In this document: one piece after another, positions 1 through 8,677 of the stretch
How positions within the stretch are numbered: position 1 is the first letter of the stretch
Layout of the letters: every line of letters starts with the position of its first letter
From: Alphaproteobacteria bacterium
GTDB lineage: Bacteria > Pseudomonadota > Alphaproteobacteria > Ferrovibrionales > Ferrovibrionaceae
Direction: 5' to 3'
NCBI GenBank assembly: GCA_947473805.1
Contig: CANJGB010000007.1
Span: forward strand, 1 to 64,000
Length of the DNA stretch: 64,000 bases
The notes under the pieces: model-generated
What the model saw: only the letters and a program-made list of their open reading frames with translations
Told to the model about the DNA's origin: nothing
Databases searched by the model: none
Position numbers and translations under genes: made by a program

Positions 1-81
1 CGTCCGGCCCTTCGCCAGCTCCACCTCGGCCTGCCGCAGCAGCCCGATGATCTGCTCCGCCGTATATCGCTTCCTTGGCAT
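1..81 (-). CDS. IS3-family transposase OrfA, N-terminal fragment
   Basis: Only the first 27 codons are in the window. They begin MPRKRYTAEQIIGLLRQAEV, the typical opening of IS3-group OrfA proteins, which carry a helix-turn-helix that binds the element's ends. A strong GGAGGAGG ribosome binding site lies about five bases before the ATG at 81. In intact elements OrfA is joined to the DDE transposase OrfB by a programmed -1 frameshift; neither the shift site nor OrfB can be seen here. Confidence 0.85.
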   Translation of the reverse strand, partial: MPRKRYTAEQIIGLLRQAEVELAKGRT

Positions 82-148
82 CGTACCTCCTCCATGTGGA
101 GGCCGAATTCTCCCTCAAATCTTGGAGCCCTTTAAGGGATGCAGACCA
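1..148 (-). mobile_element. IS3-family insertion sequence, one end only
   Basis: The window opens inside an insertion sequence read on the minus strand. Its outer tip is at position 148, where the minus strand starts TGGTCTGCATCC. The element then carries a purine-rich ribosome binding site and the first codons of an OrfA. Coding sequence of asnB type runs up to position 149 and stops matching there, which fixes the boundary. The other terminus, OrfB and the target duplication lie beyond the window. The IS3 assignment rests on the OrfA start and the TG...CA-type end; the subgroup is not certain. Confidence 0.82.
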
Positions 149-1201
149 GATCAGCACCGTGTTGATCGCGGCGGCATCGCCGATGGGCTCGTCCAGAATG
201 TCCACGAGGCGCGGCAACATCGAGGTGATGTCCGGCGCGATCTCGATCTCGTGCAGGCGGATGTCGAACTGCTTCGCCAGTTGCCGGGCGTATTTCAAAT
301 CGTCCGGCATCGCCTCCAGTTTCATGTCCTCGGGCCGGAACGCGATGGTGTAGCTGTCGAGGCTGCCTGCGGCGCGTTTGGCCAGCACGGTGATCAGGCT
401 GGAATCCAGGCCGCCGGACAGGAACGTCGAGACCGGCACGTCCGCGATCATGTGCGCCTCGACCGAGTCCGCCATGATGCGGGCCAGGTCCGCCGTGCTG
501 ACGGTGCGCGACTGCGCCGCCTCTGCCTCGGCGTGCAGGTCGTAGAACCGCTTCACCTCCAGCCGGCCGTCAGTGCTGAATTTCGCCCAGTGTCCCGCCG
601 GCAGCTTCGCCACGCCTTGCCACATGCAGAACGAATCCGGCAGCCAGCCATAGACGAGGCTGGCGACCAGACCCTGCGGGTCCAGCTTCACATCGCCGAG
701 GGCGGGCAGGATGGCTTTCAGTTCCGATCCGAATACCAGGCCCTTGCCGCGTTGTGCGTAGTGCAGCGGCTTGATGCCGAACTGGTCGCGCGCGAGGAAC
801 AGCGTGCCGCTGGATTCCTCCAGCAGGCCGAAGGCAAACATACCGCGCAGGCGGTGCAGGGCATCCGGACCCCAGCGCCGCCACGCCTCCAGCAGCACTT
901 CGGTATCGGAACTGGTGCGGAAGCGCGCGCCGAACCCTTCAAGCTCGGTCCGCAGCTGCCGGTAATTGTAGATCTCGCCATTGAACACCAGCGCCAGGCC
1001 GTCCTTCACGAACGGCTGGTTGGCGGCATCGGACAGGTCAATAATCGAGAGACGACGATGGCCCAGCAGCACCTCGCAGCCGGGCCGGTCATGACGGTAG
1101 GTCGCGCTGGCGTCGGGGCCCCGATGGGCTATTCGGTCCAGCATGCCGGGGAACCGGGGTGCCGCTTCCGGCATGTTGTAGATGCCGACTATCCCGCACA
1201 C
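149..1201 (-). pseudogene. asnB: asparagine synthase (glutamine-hydrolysing), 5' part, cut by an IS
   Basis: An open frame starts at GTG 1201 and gives MCGIVGIYN, so a cysteine sits directly after the initiator as in class II glutamine amidotransferases. HRGPDA, FNGEIYNY and SSDTEVLLEAW follow in the glutaminase domain. The synthetase domain begins with the ATP-pyrophosphatase loop SGGLDSS and reaches the DEPIGDAAAINTVLI segment, about 351 codons of an expected 600 or more. At position 148 the reading enters the insertion sequence. An AAGGAG site precedes the GTG. It lies divergent to a second asnB-type gene 119 bp away, and a GGGTCGC/GCGACCC hairpin sits at 1238-1256 between them. The missing 3' part may lie on the far side of the element. 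Confidence 0.88.
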
Positions 1202-1320
1202 GAAGCCCGCTCCTTAAGCGACGGCCAACCAGACAGAGGGTCGCGACAAGCGACCCACCGGCAAGATATAGTAGGTTCGTTGGCCTAGATATGGGTTAGT
1301 TGAGCTGCAAGGTCCGTGCC

Positions 1321-3219
1321 GTGTGCGGGATAGTCTTCGCCTTCGCCAAGGTTCCGGGTGCGCTGCCCGACCCTGCGGCATTGGACCGGATGGACATCGC
1401 GATCCGTCATCGCGGTCCCGACGAACATGGCCAGAAACGCCTTGAGCAGGTGGCCATGGGCCACCGCCGTCTCGCCATCATCGACCTCCAGGGCGGCCAG
1501 CAGCCCATGGGCAGTCCCGATGGACTGGTCTGGATCGTATTTAATGGCGAAATATACAACTTTAAGGATGTGCGGGCTGAACTGCACCGCGCCGGCCATA
1601 ACATTCGCGGCACGTCCGACACTGAAGTCCTGCTGACCGCCTATCTCGTCTGGGGTGCCGATTGCCTCGCGCGTCTCAACGGCATGTTCGCCTTCGCCGT
1701 CTTCGACGGTCGCGATGGCAGCGTGTTCGCCGCACGTGACCGCTTCGGCGAGAAGCCGCTCTACATCGCCGAGACCGACCAGGGCATCTATATGGCGTCC
1801 GAGCTCAAGGCGTTGGTCGCCGGCGGCTATGTCGCAAAGAAGCTCGATCCCCTCGCGCTGTACGACTATTTCACCGGCCATTACATCAAGGGGCCGCGCA
1901 CGATCTTTCGCGGCGTGCGCCGGCTGCAGCCGGGCCACTGGCTGCGCTACACGGCACAGGGCGGCACGGTTGAACAGCGCTACTGGGCGCCGCCGGCCCC
2001 GACCAATGAGCTGACCGACGAGAAGTCGATCATCGCGCAGTCGCTGGACCTGTTGCGCGATTCGGTCGGCATGCGCCTCGTGTCGGATGTACCGCTTGGC
2101 TTCTTCCTCTCCGGCGGCGTCGATTCTTCCGCGGTCGTGGCCCTGGCCAGCGAAGTGGCGGGTACGCGGCTCGAAACCTTTTCCATTGGCTTCGACGAAG
2201 CGCGCTATGACGAGCGCGAACATGCCCGCTACGTGGCGAACAAGTTCGGCACCAGGCACCACGAGTTTGTCTTGCGGCCTGCCGGTATCGATGTCATCGA
2301 CCGCATCGCCTGGCATTGCGACGAACCGTTCGCAGATTCCTCCGCCCTGCCGGTGTGGTATCTGTCCGAGATGACGCGCCAGCACGTCACAGTGGCGCTG
2401 TCGGGTGATGGCGGCGACGAGATGTTTGCCGGCTACGACTCCTATCGCGGCCATCTGTTGAGCGAGCGCCTGCGCCGCCTGCCGGGCTTCGTGCGCGCCG
2501 GGGCGGTTGCGGCGCTGCGGGCCATGCCCTCGGGCAACACCGGTCGCCGCGCTGCGTGGCTCAAGCTCGCGCGCAATATCGAGGATGCGGGCCTGCCGTC
2601 TGGCGAACGCTTTGCCGCGAAGCAGCAGGCAGTGTTTCGCCGCGATTACCTGGCCTCGATCTCGCCGTGGCTGGCGCCACAATGCACAAAGGGCAGCGAC
2701 CAGGTTCTCTACGCCGCCATGTTCGATTCCGGCATGGACCCGCTGGCGGCCATGACCCTGTGGCAGCAGACCGTGGGCCTGCCCGATGACATGCTGGTCA
2801 AGGTCGACCGCACGAGCATGGCGCACGCATTGGAAGTACGCGCGCCGTTCCTCGACCACCGCATCGCCGAGTTGATGAACCGCGTCGATATGAACGTGAA
2901 GCTGCCGGACGGGCGGCAGAAATACATCCTGCGCAAGGCGATGGAGCGCTGGTTTCCGGCGGACTTCCTGTGGCGGCGCAAACAGGGCTTCGCGGTGCCG
3001 CTCGACCACTGGTTCAAGGACGGTCTGAACGACCATGTGCGCCAGACCCTATTGGCGCCGAACGCCATGGTGGGTCACCTGTTCCGGCGCGACGCGCTGG
3101 AGCGCATCATCGGCGAGCATCAGCGCCTTGACCGTGACTGGGGCTTCGCCCTGTGGGCGCTCCTCATGTTCGAGACCTGGTGCGCCCGCTACGAAATCGG
3201 GCCGGACGCGCTGCAATGA
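1321..3219 (+). CDS. asnB: asparagine synthase (glutamine-hydrolysing)
   Basis: The 632-residue product has the two-domain layout of glutamine-dependent asparagine synthetases. An N-terminal nucleophile glutaminase domain has Cys2 after the start, RHRGPDEHG, FNGEIYNF and SDTEVLLTAY. The C-terminal ATP-pyrophosphatase domain has SGGVDSS near residue 264 and SGDGGDEMFAGY. GTG 1321 was chosen because the cysteine must follow the initiator; longer in-frame starts would bury it. It shares its first 15 bases with the divergent, IS-broken copy. The ATG of the glycosyltransferase overlaps its stop. In such a neighbourhood AsnB-like enzymes often amidate a sugar acid or peptide instead of making free asparagine, so the real acceptor is open. 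Confidence 0.9.
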   Translation: MCGIVFAFAKVPGALPDPAALDRMDIAIRHRGPDEHGQKRLEQVAMGHRRLAIIDLQGGQQPMGSPDGLVWIVFNGEIYNFKDVRAELHRAGHNIRGTSDTEVLLTAYLVWGADCLARLNGMFAFAVFDGRDGSVFAARDRFGEKPLYIAETDQGIYMASELKALVAGGYVAKKLDPLALYDYFTGHYIKGPRTIFRGVRRLQPGHWLRYTAQGGTVEQRYWAPPAPTNELTDEKSIIAQSLDLLRDSVGMRLVSDVPLGFFLSGGVDSSAVVALASEVAGTRLETFSIGFDEARYDEREHARYVANKFGTRHHEFVLRPAGIDVIDRIAWHCDEPFADSSALPVWYLSEMTRQHVTVALSGDGGDEMFAGYDSYRGHLLSERLRRLPGFVRAGAVAALRAMPSGNTGRRAAWLKLARNIEDAGLPSGERFAAKQQAVFRRDYLASISPWLAPQCTKGSDQVLYAAMFDSGMDPLAAMTLWQQTVGLPDDMLVKVDRTSMAHALEVRAPFLDHRIAELMNRVDMNVKLPDGRQKYILRKAMERWFPADFLWRRKQGFAVPLDHWFKDGLNDHVRQTLLAPNAMVGHLFRRDALERIIGEHQRLDRDWGFALWALLMFETWCARYEIGPDALQ

Positions 3220-4349
3220 CCACGAAGCCCCGTGTCCTGATGGTCGGGCCATGGCCGCCGACGACCGGCGGCATCACCACCTTCATGCGCAACGTCGTCG
3301 CCTCGCCGCTGAAGGACCAGTACACCTTCGTGCCCTTCACGACATCGCGCCCCGGAAAGCGCAACGTCGCCGGCGACAATTACGGCTACATGGCGATGTT
3401 CCGCGGCGGGCTGAAGCGCGTACTGCAGGGCATCTTCATCACCCTTTGGCACCTGGTCATTTTCCCGTTCGTGCTGCTGGTCCGGCGTCCCGCCCTCGTC
3501 CAGATCCACGCGCCTGATTTCCAGGCCTTCTGGGAAGGGGCGCTCTACCTGTTGATGGCGAAAATTCTTCGCTGTCCCGTTGTTTTCCGCATCGGCGGCT
3601 CGTTCAATCATTTCTGGAACGCGTCCAGCCCGCGTATCCGCAATCTGATCCGCCGCACGCTCGGCGCCGCCGATGTGCTGGTGGTGCAGTCCGATCACTG
3701 GCGGCGCTACGTCATCGAGAATGTCGGCCGCGCCGGCCCCATCGTCGTGGTGAACAACTTCGTCCCGGCCACAACACTGGCCCGGCGCGCGGAGGCCCGC
3801 CCCGGGGTGCCCCGGTTCCTGCTCTATGCCGGCGAAAATCCGAAGCTCAAGGGTGCCTATGTGGTGTTCGAGGCGGCACGCGCGCTCAAGGCACGCGGGA
3901 TTGCGGTCAATATCACCCTGATGGCGGTCACCACTCCGCTGCGCGACGAGATTGCCCGCGAGGGTCTGGGCGCGCTGGTCAACCAACGCGACTTCCTGCC
4001 CCATGCCCAGGTCATCGATCTGTTGCGCCAGACCGACGTCTTTCTCCAGATCAGTTACAGCGAAGGCTTTCCGAACACGCTGCTTGAGGCCATGGCCGCG
4101 GGCTGTACCGCCATCGCCACGCCGGTCGGCGCGGTACCCGAGGTAGTCGGCGAGGACGGCATTGCCGCGTTCATAATCCAGCCGGGCGACGCTGTTGCCC
4201 TGGCCGAACGGATGGCCCGGTTCGCGACCGAGCCGGGGCTCGTCCAGACCATGGCTGAGCGCGCACAGTCGCGGTTGGCCGAAAAGTTCACGGATCGGGT
4301 GGTCGCCGTGGCCCTGGACCGCGCTTATCGCACCGCCATGGGCTCATAG
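3216..4349 (+). CDS. glycosyltransferase family 4
   Basis: This 377-residue protein is a GT-B fold, GT4-type glycosyltransferase that moves a sugar from an activated donor to an acceptor. The N-terminal half opens with a beta strand and a glycine-rich loop (VLMVGPWPPTTGG) and contains a hydrophobic patch near residues 75-100 that may touch the membrane. The donor-binding half has LLYAGENPKLKG and the E-x7-E signature EGFPNTLLE near residue 283, followed by AMAAGCTAIATPVGAVPEVV. Its ATG overlaps the asnB stop as ATGA, so the two are probably co-translated. Donor and acceptor cannot be predicted; a polysaccharide or glycolipid role is inferred from the neighbours. Confidence 0.88.
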   Translation: MTTKPRVLMVGPWPPTTGGITTFMRNVVASPLKDQYTFVPFTTSRPGKRNVAGDNYGYMAMFRGGLKRVLQGIFITLWHLVIFPFVLLVRRPALVQIHAPDFQAFWEGALYLLMAKILRCPVVFRIGGSFNHFWNASSPRIRNLIRRTLGAADVLVVQSDHWRRYVIENVGRAGPIVVVNNFVPATTLARRAEARPGVPRFLLYAGENPKLKGAYVVFEAARALKARGIAVNITLMAVTTPLRDEIAREGLGALVNQRDFLPHAQVIDLLRQTDVFLQISYSEGFPNTLLEAMAAGCTAIATPVGAVPEVVGEDGIAAFIIQPGDAVALAERMARFATEPGLVQTMAERAQSRLAEKFTDRVVAVALDRAYRTAMGS

Positions 4350-4450
4350 CGCACGGGATGATTCACCCGCCGGCGACATCTCGATCAGCGTGCTTTGATG
4401 AAGTCCGGCGCGCCGCTATGATCCGCCGAGATTGAGGGGAAGGAGTCCGT

Positions 4451-5302
4451 ATGGACGAGGGGACAATCCGGGCGTTCTGGGAGAAATACCCGTGCGGTGA
4501 CGTGCTGGTCGGCCGGCTGGAAGACAAGTACGCCGGCAACTACAAGCGCTTCTTCGACGAGTACGACGCCTTCCGCTATGACATGGAAGACCACATTCCC
4601 CGCTGTCTCGACGAAGTCGACTGGGCCGGCAAGAAGGTGCTCGACATCGGTCTCGGCCAGGGCGCGGATGCGGAGCAGATCGTCCGGCGCGGCGCGCTGT
4701 GGACCGGCTTCGACCTGACGCAGGAGGCCATCGACCGCGTCGGCACCCGCATGGAGATCCGCGGCCTCAAGATCGAGGGGCTGCAGCGCGGCACGATGAT
4801 GGCCATGCCGTTCGCCGATGGCACGTTCGACATCGTCTTTACCCACGGCGCCTTGCCCACCGTTCCCGACACGACAGGTGCGGGCAGGGAGTTCGCCCGC
4901 GTGCTGAAGCCGGGCGGCAAGCTGATCATCATGGTCTATGCGCGCCACTCGCTGAACTACTGGCTGTCCATCGCGGTGCTGCGCCGCCTCGGGCTGATCT
5001 TCCTGTACTACACCGGCATCAAGGCCGGCGGCATCTACGACGTCCACGTCCAGCAGGCCAAGGAGCAGGGCCTGTGGAAGTATCTGAAGATGGAAAACTT
5101 CATCCATCGCAATACTGACGGGCCGTACAATCCCTATATCCGCGTGCATTCCGTTGCCGACGTGCGCAAGGAATTCCCGATGTTCGAGATCGAGCGCGTG
5201 CACAAGGAGTTCATGTGGGCACCACCGCTCAAGGTGAAGTGGCTGCGCTTCCTCGCGCCGCTGATGGGCTGGCACCTCTGGGTGCACCTGGTGAAGAAGT
5301 AG
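4451..5302 (+). CDS. SAM-dependent class I methyltransferase
   Basis: The 283-residue product has a Rossmann-type methyltransferase core. Motif I is VLDIGLGQG near residue 63, an acidic loop lies in FDLTQEAIDRV, and MPFADGTFDIVFTHGAL is the post-I/motif II block. ARVLKPGGKLIIMVYARHS is the motif III region. The ending is aromatic and basic with hydrophobic stretches, which suggests membrane contact. A 101-bp gap from the glycosyltransferase and an AAGGAG site before ATG 4451 allow its own or shared expression. The substrate is unknown; methylation of a glycan or lipid headgroup would fit the cluster. Confidence 0.85.
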   Translation: MDEGTIRAFWEKYPCGDVLVGRLEDKYAGNYKRFFDEYDAFRYDMEDHIPRCLDEVDWAGKKVLDIGLGQGADAEQIVRRGALWTGFDLTQEAIDRVGTRMEIRGLKIEGLQRGTMMAMPFADGTFDIVFTHGALPTVPDTTGAGREFARVLKPGGKLIIMVYARHSLNYWLSIAVLRRLGLIFLYYTGIKAGGIYDVHVQQAKEQGLWKYLKMENFIHRNTDGPYNPYIRVHSVADVRKEFPMFEIERVHKEFMWAPPLKVKWLRFLAPLMGWHLWVHLVKK

Positions 5303-5306
5303 CCGC

Positions 5307-5966
5307 GTGAAGGCTGCCGGCGCCCACATCCGGCATCACAGCCGCTTCTATGTCGGCCTCGCGGCCGGCCTTGGAGTCTGGCTGGCGGTCAACGTCGATG
5401 CGTCGCTCCGCTTCATGGTCGCGGGCGACGCGTTCTACATCATCTACCTGGCATCGACCGCCGTACTACTCTTCGGCGCAACATCGGCACGCCTGCGCGA
5501 GCGGGCGGCGGCGGCGGTCGACGACGAGGGCGTCGCGCTGATCGCCGTCATCACGCTGGCGGCGATTGCGCTGAACCTGAGCTCAATGTTCGTGTTCCTG
5601 AGCCAGCCCGAGGGCCCCGACCTGCTGCACGCCGCGCTGTCGATCTCGGGCGTGCCGCTGGGCTGGCTGACGCTCCACACCGTCATGGCCTTCCACTACG
5701 CACACCGCTACTACGCCCGCCGTGGTGGCCCGCGCGGCAAGGCCGGCGATCCGGGCGGCCTCACCTTTCCCGGTGGGGACGAGCCTGGCGCCTACGATTT
5801 CCTGTATTTCTCGTTCGTCGTGGGCATGACGGCCCAGGTGTCCGACGTGCAGGTGACCAGCAGCCGCATGCGCCGGCTGACGCTCGCGCATGGCATCGTG
5901 TCGTTCTTCTACAACACGGTCATCCTGGCGCTGGCGGTGAACATCGCCGTCGGCTGGAGCCACTGA
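5307..5966 (+). CDS. DUF1345 family integral membrane protein
   Basis: The 219-residue protein has about five hydrophobic segments and the hallmark C-terminal block of DUF1345 proteins. That block is GGLTFPGGDEPGAYDFLYFS, then VVGMTAQVSDVQVTS and the HGIVSFFYNTVILALAVNI helix. The biochemical role of the family is not known. GTG 5307 lies four bases after the preceding methyltransferase stop, so it is probably part of the same transcript. It faces the SHOCT-domain gene convergently with three bases between the stops. Confidence 0.88.
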   Translation: MKAAGAHIRHHSRFYVGLAAGLGVWLAVNVDASLRFMVAGDAFYIIYLASTAVLLFGATSARLRERAAAAVDDEGVALIAVITLAAIALNLSSMFVFLSQPEGPDLLHAALSISGVPLGWLTLHTVMAFHYAHRYYARRGGPRGKAGDPGGLTFPGGDEPGAYDFLYFSFVVGMTAQVSDVQVTSSRMRRLTLAHGIVSFFYNTVILALAVNIAVGWSH

Positions 5967-5969
5967 GGC

Positions 5970-6278
5970 TCAGTCGGACGTCAGGTCACGCTTGCGCGTT
6001 TCGTATTCTTCCTGGGTAAGCTGGCCTTCACCCTTCAGCTTTTCCAGTTCGCTCAGGCGATATTCAACCGTCTGATGCGATGACTGCACGTCGTCATTGA
6101 CCTGGCCGGGGGCGGGAAAGGCGACATCCTTGGCGCCCGGGCTCAGCATCGAGCGCCGCGGCGCTGACAGGTCATGGTCGGGCAGGGGTTCGTCACGCCG
6201 TCCCTTCAGCACGACCCAGCCAATGCCGACGCCGACGACCAGCGCAACCAGCAGGAAAACCACGAGTGACCACAGCAC
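5970..6278 (-). CDS. small membrane-anchored SHOCT-domain protein
   Basis: The 102-residue protein begins with one transmembrane helix (about residues 3-24, LWSLVVFLLVALVVGVGIGW). A charged, proline-containing linker follows. The C-terminal short helical hairpin LEKLKGEGQLTQEEYETRKR matches the SHOCT pattern, a short oligomerisation-type domain found at the ends of many bacterial membrane proteins. No enzymatic motif is present. It sits alone on the minus strand just downstream of rlmN, with about 40 bp between. The function is unknown. Confidence 0.78.
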   Translation of the reverse strand: MLWSLVVFLLVALVVGVGIGWVVLKGRRDEPLPDHDLSAPRRSMLSPGAKDVAFPAPGQVNDDVQSSHQTVEYRLSELEKLKGEGQLTQEEYETRKRDLTSD

Positions 6279-6316
6279 GGGCGCCTCCCCTTTGGCGGGA
6301 TGTTGCGCCCACTATA

Positions 6317-7477
6317 TTACACTGCGGGGCCGTTGGCTTCCCGGTAACGCTCGCTGGCGCGTTTCTTTACGCTGGCCGATTTCAGCTGGCCGCACGCGGC
6401 CATGATGTCCCGCCCGCGGGGCACCCGCACCGGCGAGGAATAGCCCCCCTCCAGCACGATGCCGGCGAACCGGCGGATCGCCTCGGGCGTCGAGCATTCG
6501 TACGGTGCGCCCGGCCAGGCGTTGAACGGGATCAGGTTGATCTTCGCCGGGATGCCGGCCAGCAGGCGCACCAGTTCGCGGGCATCCGCCGGGCTGTCAT
6601 TGACGTCCTTCAGCATCACGTATTCGAAGGTGATGCGCCGGGCATTGTTTGCGGTCGGATAGTCGCGGCACGCCTGAAGCAGGTCCTTGATCGGGTATTT
6701 GCGGTTGATCGGCACGATCTCGTCGCGCAGCTCGTCGCGCACCGCGTGCAGCGAGATCGCCAGGTTCACGCCCAGCTCCTCGCCGATGCGGCCGATCATC
6801 GGCACCACGCCGGCGGTCGACAGCGTGATGCGCCGCTTCGACAGCGCGATACCCTCGCCGTCCATGACGATCTTCAGCGCCTTGACCACGTTCTCGACGT
6901 TGTAGAGCGGTTCGCCCATGCCCATCATGACGATGTTCGAGATCATCCGGCCGTCCTTCGGGCTCGGCCATTCGCCAATCGTGTCGCGCGCCAGCATGAC
7001 CTGGCCGACGATCTCGCCCGCCGTCAGGTTGCGCACCAGCTTCATGGTGCCGGTGTGGCAGAACTTGCAGGTCAGGGTGCAGCCGACCTGCGCCGACACG
7101 CACAACGCGCCCCGGTCCTCTTCCGGAATGTGCACGCACTCCGCCTGTTCGCCATCGGCGAAGCGGATCAGCCATTTGCGCGTGCCGTCACTGCTCTGCT
7201 GCAGCTGGTCGGCAACGGGGCGGCCGATGATGAAATGTTCGTCCAGCCGCTTCTGCATGTCGCGGGCGATGGTGGTCATCGTGTCGAACGAGGTGGCGCC
7301 GCGGTGATAGATCCAGTGCCATAGCTGGTTGGCGCGCATCTTTACCGCGCGTTCGGGCTCGCCGATGTCGCGCATCGCCGCGGCCAGTTCCTCGCGGGTC
7401 AGGCCAACGAGGTCGCGCTTGTTGCTTGCCGGCGCCAGGGTGCGCGTGCCGACAGTGACGTCCGGGACGATGCTCAT
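6317..7477 (-). CDS. rlmN: 23S rRNA (adenine2503-C2)-methyltransferase / tRNA A37 methyltransferase
   Basis: The 386-residue product is a radical-SAM methyl synthase. The iron-sulphur cysteines are C133, C137 and C140 in CTLTCKFC. The N-terminal helical RNA-binding region, the GMGEPL motif, a [12 protein letters not shown] block and the C-terminal catalytic cysteine near 362 (IMAACGQL) are all present. RlmN methylates C2 of A2503 in 23S rRNA and of A37 in some tRNAs, improving translational accuracy. Its ATG overlaps the end of the IalB-like gene by four bases, so the two form one unit with IalB first. Confidence 0.96.
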   Translation of the reverse strand: MSIVPDVTVGTRTLAPASNKRDLVGLTREELAAAMRDIGEPERAVKMRANQLWHWIYHRGATSFDTMTTIARDMQKRLDEHFIIGRPVADQLQQSSDGTRKWLIRFADGEQAECVHIPEEDRGALCVSAQVGCTLTCKFCHTGTMKLVRNLTAGEIVGQVMLARDTIGEWPSPKDGRMISNIVMMGMGEPLYNVENVVKALKIVMDGEGIALSKRRITLSTAGVVPMIGRIGEELGVNLAISLHAVRDELRDEIVPINRKYPIKDLLQACRDYPTANNARRITFEYVMLKDVNDSPADARELVRLLAGIPAKINLIPFNAWPGAPYECSTPEAIRRFAGIVLEGGYSSPVRVPRGRDIMAACGQLKSASVKKRASERYREANGPAV

Positions 7478-7992
7478 GGCGGGCAGGCCGCGTCGATGGC
7501 CTTCAACGCCTGGGCGAAGCCTTGCAGTTCGTAGATATCGGTCGTCGCCGTGCCGCGCGCCGAAACGCCCTTCACCTCAAGGCTGCGCCCGCCGGCCATG
7601 GCGTCGGCCAGCGCCTTGTCGGTCTTGGCGTCGGGCGCCCAGGCGGAATCCTCGCGCACGAACAGCGCGAACTTCGTCGGCCCCACCGCTGCGTCCACCG
7701 TCGACTTTTCCTTCAGGGCATAGCCCAGGTGCAGCGCCACTTCGGCGCGCACCTTCGCCATGCGGCGGTGCGTGACCGTCAGGTAGATCTCGTCGCGTCG
7801 CGCGGTTTTGGGCTCGCTCGTCTTCGGCCGGCCCAGCACATAGCAGACCTGTTCCTTGCCCTCGGTATAGGCAAAGGCCGTCCAGCCATTGAAGGCGCCA
7901 ATCTGCTTCGGCTCGGGCTCGGCGAGCGCCGTCAGCATGGGCGCGCAGACGGCCAAGGCGACGCCGATGCCGAAAGAAAGCGTTTTGAACAT
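7474..7992 (-). CDS. IalB-family (invasion-associated locus B) periplasmic protein
   Basis: The 172-residue precursor starts with a Sec signal peptide (hydrophobic core about residues 7-22, cleavage probable after ALA). The mature part has the family pattern: a W near the start, a CYVLGRPK segment, a middle IYLTVTHRR strand and a conserved [12 protein letters not shown] block, ending in a cysteine near the C terminus. IalB was first described in Bartonella erythrocyte entry, but related proteins are common in non-pathogenic alphaproteobacteria and their role is unclear. It lies directly upstream of rlmN with ATGA overlap, an arrangement I recall from other members of the class. Confidence 0.8.
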   Translation of the reverse strand: MFKTLSFGIGVALAVCAPMLTALAEPEPKQIGAFNGWTAFAYTEGKEQVCYVLGRPKTSEPKTARRDEIYLTVTHRRMAKVRAEVALHLGYALKEKSTVDAAVGPTKFALFVREDSAWAPDAKTDKALADAMAGGRSLEVKGVSARGTATTDIYELQGFAQALKAIDAACPP

Positions 7993-8104
7993 GATCGGAA
8001 CATAGCGGGGCAGGCAGGCGATTTCCAGTTCCAGTCAGGAATCGTTCTTAAGTCAGGCCAACTTGCCTTGCCCGCCCGCGGGGCCAGTCGCTACAAATGC
8101 CGCC

Positions 8105-8677
8105 ATGTCCCTGCCGCCTTCGGCCACAGACCCCATCCGCGCCCGGCTGGCCGATTGGGTCGAGGCCGTGGCGCGCGACCGCGACCGCGCCGCCTTTTCC
8201 GCGCTGTTCGCGCATTTCGCGCCGCGGCTGAAGACCTATTTGCTGCGCCAAGGTGCCGACAATGCCCTGGCCGAGGAGCTGGTGCAGGAAGCCATGCTGA
8301 CGGTCTGGCGCCGCGCCGAAACCTATGACCGACGGCAGAGCACAGTATCGACCTGGCTCTATACCGTGGTCCGCAACAAGCGCATCGACCGCATCCGGCG
8401 CGAGCGCCGGCCCGAGGTCGATCTCAACGACCCCCTGCTAGTGCCCGACGAGCCGCAATCGCAGGAAGCGGTCATCGATGCCGGCCAGACGGAGATGCGC
8501 CTGCGTACTGCCATTGCCGACCTCCCGGCGGAACAGGCCGACCTGATCCGCATCGCCTTCTTCGAGGATCGTACCCATCGGGATATCGCGGAGTCACAGA
8601 ACCTGCCGCTCGGCACCGTGAAGTCGCGCATCCGCCTCGCGCTGGCGCGGCTGCGCAAAGTGATGGAGCAGGACTAG
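8105..8677 (+). CDS. ECF-type RNA polymerase sigma factor
   Basis: The 190-residue protein has region 2 (about residues 15-95), including VQEAMLTVWRRAETYD and WLYTVVRNKRIDRIRRERR. A short linker follows, then region 4 (IAESQNLPLGTVKSRIRLAL). It most resembles RpoE-type ECF factors that are normally paired with a zinc anti-sigma of the ChrR kind. No anti-sigma gene adjoins it: downstream is a convergent exporter overlapping by four bases, upstream a divergent IalB gene. ATG 8105 gives the usual N-terminal length; an upstream in-frame TTG would add 14 residues of low plausibility. The signal it answers to is unknown. Confidence 0.9.
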   Translation: MSLPPSATDPIRARLADWVEAVARDRDRAAFSALFAHFAPRLKTYLLRQGADNALAEELVQEAMLTVWRRAETYDRRQSTVSTWLYTVVRNKRIDRIRRERRPEVDLNDPLLVPDEPQSQEAVIDAGQTEMRLRTAIADLPAEQADLIRIAFFEDRTHRDIAESQNLPLGTVKSRIRLALARLRKVMEQD

